Of a stretch of DNA of 29,993 bases, positions 7,362-15,100 are shown piece after piece (position 1 is the first letter of the stretch; each line of letters starts with the position of its first letter). Made by a program: the position numbers and the translations under genes. Under the pieces are notes generated by a model. The model did not search any database. It saw only the letters and a program-made list of their open reading frames with translations, and was not told the DNA's origin. This DNA is from RUG11241 sp964560085 (GTDB lineage: Bacteria; Bacillota_I; Bacilli_A; RF39; UBA660), in contig CAZLKF010000011.1 of assembly GCA_964560085.1 (NCBI GenBank), positions 1 through 29,993 on the forward strand. Reading direction: 5' to 3'.

Positions 7362-9084
7362 AGAATTAAACATATTAAATCATAGTTGTGCTCATTTGCT
7401 TGCACAAGCAGTAAAGCACTTATATCCAGAAGCTAAATTTTGGGTAGGACCAGTTATCGAAAGTGGATTTTATTATGATATTGACTTAGGTGATAAAGTA
7501 GTAAAAGAAGAAGATTTAGAGTCGATTGAACGCGAGATGAAAAAAATCTCGAAAGATGGCAAAAGAATTGTGCGCCATGAAATATCTAAAGAAGAAGCTT
7601 TAGATATGTTTAAGGATGATCCTTATAAAATTGACTTAATTTCAAGAATGGATGAAAGTGAGACAACCATTAGTTGTTATACTCAAGGAGATTTTACTGA
7701 TCTTTGCCGTGGGCCTCATGTTGAAACGGTTAAAGAAATAAAATATTATAAATTATTAAAAGTAAGTGGAGCTTATTGGAAAGGTGATGCTAACAATAAG
7801 ATGCTTCAAAGAATTTATGGTGTTTGTTTTAAAACTGAAGAAGATTTAAATAAGTATCTAGAATTTTTAGAAGAAGCAAAAAGAAGAGATCACAAAAAAC
7901 TTGGTAAAGAATTAAATCTTTTCATGATAAGTGAATATGGACCAGGATTTCCTTTCTTCTTACCAAATGGAATGATTTTAAGAAATATTTTGGAAAACTT
8001 TTGGTATCAAGAACATACTAAAGAGGGATATGTGTTTATAAAAACGCCAATTATGTTGAATAGAGAATTATGGGAATTATCTGGACATTGGGCTAATTAT
8101 CGTGAAAATATGTATACATCAGTAATTGATGATAAGGATTTTGCTATAAAACCAATGAATTGTCCAGGAGGAATGCTTGTATATAAAAGTGAACTACATT
8201 CATATAAAGATCTACCAATCAGATGTGGTGAATTAGGTCAAGTTCATCGCCATGAAGCAAGTGGTGCTTTAAATGGATTATTTAGAGTTAGAACTTTTAC
8301 TCAAGATGATGCTCATATATTCATGAGAGAAGATCAGATCGAAGAAGAAGTAATTCGTTTAATTGCTTTTATTGATCGCATTTATAAATTGTTTGGTTTA
8401 ACTTACGACATAGAATTATCAACACGTCCAGAGGAAAAATTTATTGGGACAATTGAATCTTGGAATCGAAGTGAAAAAGCCTTAGAAGATGCATGTCATA
8501 AAGCAGGTAAAACTTGTAAGATAAATCCTGGTGATGGTGCTTTCTACGGTCCAAAATTGGATTTTCACATTAAAGATTCATTAGGTCGTGTATGGCAATG
8601 TGGAACAATTCAATTAGATGCTAATTTGCCAGAAAGATTTGATTTAACTTATATCGATTCTGATGGTCAGAAAAAAAGACCAGTTATGTTACATCGCGTA
8701 ATATATGGATCAGTTGAAAGATTTATTGGTATTTTAATTGAGCATTTTGCAGGTGCTTTTCCAGCTTGGTTAGCACCAGTTCAAGTAAATATTATTCCTG
8801 TTAACAATGAATACCATTTAGATTATGCTAAAGAGATTCAACAAAAATTAATTGAAAATGGTTTTAGAGTAGAATTGGATGCTAGTGATGAAAAGTTGAA
8901 TTATCGTATGCGTACAAGTCAAACAAAGAAAATTCCATTTACTTTAATTCTAGGTGATAAAGAGAAAAACGAAAAACAAATTAGTTATCGTATATTTGGT
9001 CATCAAGAAACACAAACTGTAGATGTTGATGAATTTGTAAAAATGTTAAAAAATAATGTTGATAATAAGGAGTTATTAAAATAA
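7339..9084 (+). CDS. thrS: Threonyl-tRNA synthetase without TGS domain
   Basis: A 581-residue class II synthetase that joins threonine to tRNA-Thr. The editing domain is present with HSCAH and CRGPH zinc-type motifs. The catalytic core has MNCPGGM, FRVRTFTQDDAHIF (motif 2) and HRVIYGSVERF (motif 3), supplying the Cys/His/His zinc site for threonine. The anticodon-binding domain fills the last 100 residues. It is about 60 residues shorter than the usual 640 because the N-terminal TGS domain is absent: the protein starts almost at the editing domain. A TTG at 7333 is in frame, but AAAGGA (7325-7330) is best spaced to the ATG at 7339. It is controlled by the T-box upstream. Confidence 0.97.
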   Translation: MENIKENEELNILNHSCAHLLAQAVKHLYPEAKFWVGPVIESGFYYDIDLGDKVVKEEDLESIEREMKKISKDGKRIVRHEISKEEALDMFKDDPYKIDLISRMDESETTISCYTQGDFTDLCRGPHVETVKEIKYYKLLKVSGAYWKGDANNKMLQRIYGVCFKTEEDLNKYLEFLEEAKRRDHKKLGKELNLFMISEYGPGFPFFLPNGMILRNILENFWYQEHTKEGYVFIKTPIMLNRELWELSGHWANYRENMYTSVIDDKDFAIKPMNCPGGMLVYKSELHSYKDLPIRCGELGQVHRHEASGALNGLFRVRTFTQDDAHIFMREDQIEEEVIRLIAFIDRIYKLFGLTYDIELSTRPEEKFIGTIESWNRSEKALEDACHKAGKTCKINPGDGAFYGPKLDFHIKDSLGRVWQCGTIQLDANLPERFDLTYIDSDGQKKRPVMLHRVIYGSVERFIGILIEHFAGAFPAWLAPVQVNIIPVNNEYHLDYAKEIQQKLIENGFRVELDASDEKLNYRMRTSQTKKIPFTLILGDKEKNEKQISYRIFGHQETQTVDVDEFVKMLKNNVDNKELLK

Positions 9085-9117
9085 AAAAGCTTGTTGATTT
9101 AATTCAACAAGCTTTTT
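9084..9117. terminator. Bidirectional terminator between thrS and the metallophosphoesterase
   Basis: A perfect 14-bp inverted repeat (AAAAAGCTTGTTGA and TCAACAAGCTTTTT) around a 6-base loop, with A- and T-tracts on both sides. It ends the rightward thrS transcript and the leftward gene, whose stop codon lies within it. Confidence 0.9.
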
Positions 9118-9901
9118 GTTTTAATGTTAGAACAGTTCCTGTAGAACCATATAAATTGCTAAGAAAATCGTTATCATGAAATCCATTAATTGGACCATTG
9201 ATCAATACTTTTCCATTAACAATACCTCTTGCATATTTTGGAAATATTTTACCACTAGCACCTATAAGGCCAAAATTTCCAGGGATGAAATCTATAACTG
9301 GTGGAATGCCACCATTATGCATATGACCTGAAATAACCGCATCATATTGGCTGGAAATAAACTTAATAATTTCTTCATCTACAGCATGGGTTAATAAAAT
9401 ATTTCCTCTTTCATTGTTAAAAATACTATTATAGTAGTTAAAAGAGTCAAAATTATTTTTACCTTCATAATATTCAAAAGGTAAATTTAGAGCATCAATA
9501 GCAATATCTTCAAAGAAATATCTTTCGTTATCTAAAACGATTGCATCAGTATACATTTTTAAAAAGTAACATATCCTTTTTTTATTTGCAGGATTCCATT
9601 TATTCTTTTCTATGGACATAATGTCGTGATTTCCTAACGAACAAATAACACGATTATTTTTGCATAGTACAGCAAATATGTATGCTAATTTTTCACAGAA
9701 TTCTGAATCATTTAAGTATCTACTATCATTAATAATATCGCCTGGTATTAATGTACAATCAACTTTTAGACTTTCTGATATAGTTAGCATTTTTTCTATG
9801 TTTGCAGATTTTTTATTGCTAATGTGCAAATCTGAAATTATAAAAAATCTTTTTTCTTTTATTTTTTTCTGTGAATATAATTTGATATTTTTTATTTTCA
9901 T
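9104..9901 (-). CDS. Calcineurin-like metallophosphoesterase
   Basis: A 265-residue metal-dependent phosphoesterase with all core motifs: SDLH (Asp24, His26), PGDIIN (Asp55), GNHD (90-93), a THAVDE segment and GHMHNGG near the C-terminus. These bind two metal ions. There is no signal peptide or membrane segment, so it is probably cytoplasmic. The substrate cannot be told: phosphodiesters, nucleotides and phospholipid headgroups all occur in the family. It ends at TGA, inside a terminator hairpin. It has its own strong promoter and faces spoIIIAH across the intergenic region. Confidence 0.88.
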   Translation of the reverse strand: MKIKNIKLYSQKKIKEKRFFIISDLHISNKKSANIEKMLTISESLKVDCTLIPGDIINDSRYLNDSEFCEKLAYIFAVLCKNNRVICSLGNHDIMSIEKNKWNPANKKRICYFLKMYTDAIVLDNERYFFEDIAIDALNLPFEYYEGKNNFDSFNYYNSIFNNERGNILLTHAVDEEIIKFISSQYDAVISGHMHNGGIPPVIDFIPGNFGLIGASGKIFPKYARGIVNGKVLINGPINGFHDNDFLSNLYGSTGTVLTLKQKAC

Positions 9902-9929
9902 TTATCTAATTTCCTTTTCATATTTTTAT

Positions 9930-9957
9930 ATTATATATAGGTTTTTATAAAAGTCAA
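9930..9957 (-). promoter_or_regulatory. Sigma-A-type promoter of the metallophosphoesterase
   Basis: On the minus strand TTGACT (9952-9957), a 16-base spacer, then TATAAT (9930-9935). AAAGGA lies about 10 bases before the ATG. Confidence 0.7.
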
Positions 9958-9975
9958 ACTATGAAAAATATTTTG

Positions 9976-10003
9976 GTATAAATATTGATATCATTAATAC
10001 AAT
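9976..10003 (+). promoter_or_regulatory. Possible sigma-E-type promoter of spoIIIAH
   Basis: AATACAAT (9996-10003) resembles the sigma-E -10 CATACAnT, and GTATAA lies about 14 bases upstream, close to the ATA core of its -35. No clear sigma-A promoter is seen. It is a weak match that rests partly on the known mother-cell role of the gene. Confidence 0.35.
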
Positions 10004-10019
10004 TAATTAGGTGAATAAC

Positions 10020-10511
10020 ATGATTAACAAAAAAAACATATGGTTTCTAACTCTTTTTAGCTTGATTTTAGCATTGAGTGTATATTACGTAACGATGCCT
10101 TCAGAATTGCTATTAGATGTTTATAGTAATTACGGCAATGATGATGATGATGTAACACTAGTTGAATCGTCTGATATTATTACTGTCCATCGATTAGAAA
10201 ATATTGCTGAAGTTGAGGCTGAACTAGATATACTAAAATTGATTATTTTGAATAATGAATCAACAACTGAAGAAAAAAATGATGCTTACGATCAAATGAA
10301 AGATATTCAACATAAAAGAGGTGAAGAATCATCACTCGAGGAAAAAATAAAAGTTGAATTAAATTATAATGCTTTTGTTAAAATAAATGGAAATGAAATA
10401 TCAGTTATTGTTGATTCTGATACTCATGATATTAGTTTGGCTAATAGAATAATGAAATTGATTCAAAAAAATTATAATGAAAAAAAATATATTTCGGTAA
10501 AGTTTAATTAA
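10020..10511 (+). CDS. spoIIIAH: Stage III sporulation protein AH
   Basis: A 163-residue protein. Its N-terminus MINKKNIWFLTLFSLILAL, then SVYY, closely matches the SpoIIIAH signal anchor (K-K-x-x-W-x-L-T-x-x-S-L, then SVYY). An acidic linker and a helix (AEVEAELDILKLIILNNES) follow, then EKNDAYDQMKDI and a YscJ/FliF-like C-terminal domain ending in KYISVKFN. SpoIIIAH sits in the mother-cell membrane and binds forespore SpoIIQ in the feeding-tube channel. It usually ends the spoIIIAA-AH operon; the other seven genes are not in this window, so here it stands apart. A GTG at 10011 is in frame, but it is part of the AGGTG ribosome binding site of the ATG at 10020. gerE follows after 84 bases. 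Confidence 0.88.
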   Translation: MINKKNIWFLTLFSLILALSVYYVTMPSELLLDVYSNYGNDDDDVTLVESSDIITVHRLENIAEVEAELDILKLIILNNESTTEEKNDAYDQMKDIQHKRGEESSLEEKIKVELNYNAFVKINGNEISVIVDSDTHDISLANRIMKLIQKNYNEKKYISVKFN

Positions 10512-10526
10512 ATAGGCAAATTCTCT

Positions 10527-10555
10527 CACTATAAAGGTTTAAGCTTCATAAAATA
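10527..10555 (+). promoter_or_regulatory. Sigma-K-like promoter of gerE
   Basis: CATAAAATA (10547-10555) fits the sigma-K -10 consensus CATAnnnTA exactly, and CACT (10527-10530) lies 16 bases upstream, near the mACm -35. Bacillus gerE is transcribed by sigma-K, which supports the reading. Confidence 0.55.
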
Positions 10556-10595
10556 ATATGAGATATAAACCACCACCTTAGGAAGTGAGGAAATA

Positions 10596-10802
10596 ATGAA
10601 TAAGAATATTCTTACAAAAAGAGAAAAGGAAGTTTTCGATTTATTAATTTTAAACAATTCTACAATAGATATTGCTAAAATTATGAATATAAGTGAAAAA
10701 ACAGTTAGAAATCACATTTCGAATGTTATGCAGAAGCTTGGAGTAAAAAGTCGTGCTGTTGCCGTTGTTGAACTTTTGAAATTAAATGAAATTTCTTTAT
10801 AA
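10596..10802 (+). CDS. gerE: Spore-coat transcription regulator GerE
   Basis: A 68-residue stand-alone LuxR/FixJ-type DNA-binding domain. LTKREKEVF, then MNISEKTVRNHISNVMQKLG, then a VKSRAVAVVELLKL helix form the typical four-helix HTH and closely match Bacillus GerE, including its very small size and absence of a receiver domain. GerE acts late in the mother cell together with sigma-K to adjust coat and outer-layer genes. Ribosome binding site GAGG is 6 bases before the ATG. It lies between spoIIIAH and gerM; gerE and gerM are also near each other in Bacillus. Confidence 0.9.
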   Translation: MNKNILTKREKEVFDLLILNNSTIDIAKIMNISEKTVRNHISNVMQKLGVKSRAVAVVELLKLNEISL

Positions 10803-10839
10803 AATAAATAGTATTAGTGAAAACTAATACTATTTATTT
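10802..10839. terminator. Perfect 16-bp inverted repeat between gerE and gerM
   Basis: AAATAAATAGTATTAG and its exact complement flank a 6-base loop. It starts in the gerE stop codon. The trailing sequence is only moderately T-rich, so it may be a weak terminator, an mRNA 3' stabiliser or an operator-like element. Confidence 0.55.
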
Positions 10840-10870
10840 AAATAACAAATATAATATACTGAGGTGGAAA

Positions 10871-11806
10871 ATGCTAAAAAGATTTTCAATAAAAAAAATA
10901 ATTGTGTCTGTATCTGTTCTATTAATGTTACTAATTATTTATTTAATTCCAAGTGATCAAAATGTCAAATTTAAGCAAGAATTATCATATATAGATAATG
11001 AAATAGTAATTAATGATATTTATTTGGTTGATAGTTATGAATATGTAACTTTAACTTCAATAGGAGTTATAGCTAAAACAATAGAAGATGAGGCTCTAGA
11101 AATAATTGACATTCTAATTCAAGATGGTCCGGGTGAAAGCAAAATTCCTAGTGGCTTTAAATCAGTTATTAATTCAGAAACCATAGTTAAAGATTTATCT
11201 TTTGAGAATGGAATTTTAAAGGTAAATTTCTCTAAAGAACTTTTTGACACAAAGGAAGAATATGAGATAAAAGTCTTAGAATCTCTAATTTATTCATTAA
11301 CGAGCATCAAAGATGTAAAGGGCTTAATGATTTTTGTTGATGGTAAGCAGTTGGATATATTACCTAAATCTAAAATAAAAGTGCCTTCTGTTTTAGATAA
11401 AACATTTGGTATTAATAAAGAATATAATTTTACAAATTTAAAAGGTATCAACCAAGTTACAATATATTATATTAATAAGTATAATGACGCTTATTATTAT
11501 GCTCCCGTAACAAAATATTTGAACGATTCGAGGGAAAAAGTGAGTATTATTGTTGATGAATTGACTAATAATAACAAATATATTAGTGGATTGATGAGTT
11601 TTATTAATAATGATGTGGAACTATTAGATACAATGATTGATTATAATGAAATAAGTCTAAATTTTAATCAAAATATTTTAAGTGATCTTGAAAATAAAAA
11701 AATATTAGAAGAAGTTGTTAAAACAATTAATTTATCAATTGAAGCTAATTATGGAATAAAGTCAATCACATATTCGGTTAATGCTGAACCAATAAATAAC
11801 AATTAA
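10871..11806 (+). CDS. gerM: GerM-like sporulation/germination protein with two GerMN domains
   Basis: A 311-residue protein with an N-terminal membrane anchor (IIVSVSVLLMLLIIYLI) and two successive GerMN domains, about 45-165 and 185-305. The pattern LxVNFSKEL-x-ESLIYSLTSIKDVKGLMIFVDG and its weaker copy SLNFNQNIL-x-VVKTINLSIEANYGIKSITYSVN are typical. Bacillus GerM is a lipoprotein needed for normal sporulation and germination; here no lipobox cysteine is visible, so it seems to be anchored by an uncleaved helix. The ATG at 10871 follows GAGGTGG; an upstream GTG (10817) lies in the hairpin and is rejected. The gene is 68 bases after gerE. Confidence 0.83.
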   Translation: MLKRFSIKKIIVSVSVLLMLLIIYLIPSDQNVKFKQELSYIDNEIVINDIYLVDSYEYVTLTSIGVIAKTIEDEALEIIDILIQDGPGESKIPSGFKSVINSETIVKDLSFENGILKVNFSKELFDTKEEYEIKVLESLIYSLTSIKDVKGLMIFVDGKQLDILPKSKIKVPSVLDKTFGINKEYNFTNLKGINQVTIYYINKYNDAYYYAPVTKYLNDSREKVSIIVDELTNNNKYISGLMSFINNDVELLDTMIDYNEISLNFNQNILSDLENKKILEEVVKTINLSIEANYGIKSITYSVNAEPINNN

Positions 11807-11818
11807 TGTAAAAAACTC

Positions 11819-11847
11819 TTGAAAACTGAGGAAAACTATTGTATAAT
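11819..11847 (+). promoter_or_regulatory. Sigma-A-type promoter of tRNA-Arg
   Basis: TTGAAA (11819-11824), a 17-base spacer, then TATAAT (11842-11847), 25 bases before the mature tRNA. Confidence 0.7.
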
Positions 11848-11872
11848 TTACTTATCCGCTGGATAATGTAAT

Positions 11873-11949
11873 GTCTCGGTAGCTCAGTTGGATAGAGCAA
11901 TGCCCTTCTAAGGCAGCGGTCGGGGGTTCAAATCCCTCCCGGGACACCA
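11873..11949 (+). tRNA. tRNA-Arg (anticodon UCU)
   Basis: A 77-base tRNA. Acceptor GTCTCGG pairs with CCGGGAC with one wobble; the D arm is AGCTCAGTTGGATAGAGC; the anticodon loop CTTCTAA gives UCU, reading AGA/AGG; the T loop is TTCAAAT. CCA is encoded (11947-11949). It is a single gene with its own promoter and terminator. Confidence 0.95.
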
Positions 11950-11961
11950 CAATTTGAATTT

Positions 11962-11990
11962 AAACGAACTAATATAGTTCGTTTTTGTTT
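11962..11990 (+). terminator. Terminator of tRNA-Arg
   Basis: AAACGAACTA pairs with TAGTTCGTTT over a 3-base loop, followed by a T-rich run. Confidence 0.8.
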
Positions 11991-12121
11991 TGCAAAATTA
12001 TATATATAGAATTTTTTAAATAAGATACTAGATAGTTTAAAACTTGATTATTAAAATTAACAAAAATCTGTTATACTATATATAGAAAGAATATAGATTT
12101 AATAATTAGGAGTGATTTAAG

Positions 12122-15100
12122 ATGAAAAATAAATTATTAAATATGCTTACCGGAAAAGATAGAAAAATATATGATCAAATTATTGAATTTATTGATCAAA
12201 AGAATTACGCTGCTTTATTTGAAGCAGATATGAATAGTGATTCTGCCTTAGATTTTGAACCGGAAACTTCAAAAGCTTTAGGCTTTGGCTTATCTAATCA
12301 GAAATATGTTGAAAAAATATTAGATAGAATTGCAAAAGAAATTTCTGATAATATAGATTTTTTAATTGAAATGAACAATTCCTATTATAAGCGAGCAAAT
12401 TATTTTAATAGAAGACTTATAGAAATGAATCCCAAAATAATTGAAACCTTTATTGAAAAAAATTTTTTTGATATTGACGAATTAATATCTTTGGCTATTG
12501 ATAATGGATATATGCCATCTGATGACTATATTGCAAGTAATGTTCAATCATTTTCTAATGTAATTGTTATGAAAAAATTATTAGATGGAGGATATAGACC
12601 AACAAATGAGTTGATGGAAACAAGTAATTATATGACTGTTTTTTCAAAAGAAGAATTATTTGCAAAAGCTTTAGACTGGGGCTATGTTCCATCACTAAAA
12701 TTTCTTACAGAGACAAAAATATTAAATAATCCTAATTTAGCTGAAAGAATCCTTGATACTATTGAACTTACTCCGGAAATTATTAATAGTCCTGAATTTT
12801 TTTATAATAGAAAATTACATCAAAAAATAATTGATGATAGACCAGACTTAATTTCAGAAATGAGTGGCAAGAATAAAGTCTTTTGGATTGAAGCATTCAA
12901 ACAAGGACATATACCCGAAGAAATTACAAACGATTATTTTATAACTGCCGATTTTTTACTCTTTTCTAAAATTGTTAAACAAAAGCCAGAAATGATAAAA
13001 TATTGTCAATTAGATGATCAAAAAGAAAAAGAAAAAATAGACGAACTTGCTTTGTGTATGGGATATATTCCAAGTATTGATGAAGTTCAGAATAATAGTT
13101 ATATTCAAAGTAGTCCAAAATTAATGGAAGCCTTAATATTAAAAAGGCCAGAAGCAATCAAGTATATTGAAACCAGATCTTTAAGAGGTGAGTATTCTTT
13201 AAAACTTAATCAAAATGATTTTTTGAATTTGGCACGTTTAGCACTTAATAATGGATATATACCGACATTAAAAGACTTAGAACAAAATCCTAGATTAGCT
13301 GATAGTTATGATATTATGAAATATTTGATTCAAGAAAATCCAGAATCAATTAATATGATAAGAAATGAAACTCCTAATAAAGAAGAATTATTGAAAATTG
13401 CAATTGCAAATGGTTTTAATGGTACAATTTCATCTCAAAGTAGAGAAAGTGATAATTCAAATGGTATTTTTGATTTTAACCTATTGTTAATTACGGAAAC
13501 AGCAATAATGTATCAATTAGATAATGGTCAACCATTGGATAGAAACATTGCATATGATAATTCTTATAGTATTAATCTTTATAATTATTTCATTAACAAT
13601 GGATATCAAATTAAGGATATTATTAGATTTTTTAATAGTAACGAAGAAGTGATGGAGCAGATTATATCTAATAATCCAGAATATGTAACTGCTTTAAGCA
13701 ATAGTCTATCAAGAAAAACCATTGATAAACTAGGATTACTTGCTATTGAAAAAGGTTATACACCTAAAATTGAAGATGAAATATTTGGGTATGGCTCTGA
13801 GATTGCTAAAGTAATGGTAAAAAAATATCCAAGTTATTTAAGAAAAGTTAAGCTGATGGATCCAACTGGTTTGTTAACTGCAATACATTGTGAAGCTTAT
13901 GATGAAATTTGTAAGACTGCAATAGATGCTGGATTTGTTATGAATTTGGAAACTGATTATAATGATGTTGCAACTACTTATAGTGGTAGTTACGATATTA
14001 TGCAAAAAGCGATACAATTGGAACCGAGACTAATTGAATATTGCAGTGTAGAAAATAAAGAAAAATATGATGAATTGTGTAGGTTGGCTATATCTTATGG
14101 TTATGAAGCAACTGATAATTATGTGTTAGAACATAGGGGACAAAAATTGTGCTCCAATTATGACATTATGTCAAAATACATTTCTAAACATCCTTATTTC
14201 ATAATGAATGTCGAAATAACAAATTCGGATGAAATGTCAAAATTAATTGATATTGCAATAAATTCTGGATTAAAAATTAGTAGTTTAAGTCAAAAACAAT
14301 TATTTAAGTTATTTTTATCTGTTGATGAATCTAAATGGAATAATTATTTGGATGCAGCTACTATTGATTCTTTACGCAGAGCTAAAACTTTACATAATAA
14401 TAATAGTGAAATTTCTGAAACAATAAATCCAAAATTTTTATCAGAGAATATAATTGAGCATTTTACCAAATCACAGATTGAGATATTATCTTGTTATCCA
14501 AATTTACAAGAAAAAATATTGGAATTATCTTCTAATGGTTTTAGGCTTAGAATTATTTATGAATTAGCTGATAAATATAAAGATAATTTAGAATGGATTC
14601 CTATTTTAGAAAAATCTTTAGATAATATTAACTCTTTTGAATATGCGAATTTGCTTAACGCAATAGAACATAAAGAATTAGCACCCAAGGAAAAAGATAA
14701 TTTAATGTTGTTACTAATGACAGATAATCACTTGGATATTTCCAGTTATGAAGAATTAGTGAATTTAGATTCCATAAGAAAAAATTATATAGATATGTTA
14801 ATAGAAAGAAATACATTATATAGTTTAAAAACCGCATATTTTGAGAAAACCTTTGGAATTGATTTAATGAATGCCATTAATTTAGTACATTTATATGGTG
14901 GAAGTTTAGAAAACAAAGCAATTGATTCTTTAGATGAAAGTCAAAAATCGGAATTTACTTTACTAAAAAACATGAAAGAAATAATTAATTTAAATGACAT
15001 TAATGTTTTGAAATATTATTTAGAAAATATTAATCCTAAGTTTGTAGTAAAACCAGATTTGATGATTACTTATGAAGCGAGATTGAAATATCTGTTTACT

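Noticed and set aside
9104..9106. Possible TGA = Trp recoding as in Mollicutes
   Set aside because: Tryptophans are encoded by TGG throughout, no reading frame needs TGA as sense, and TGA here ends a gene just inside its terminator.
9660..9950. Plus-strand hydrophobic ORF antisense to the metallophosphoesterase
   Set aside because: Hydrophobicity comes from the complement of an AT-rich coding region; it has no ribosome binding site and the opposite strand has clear family motifs.
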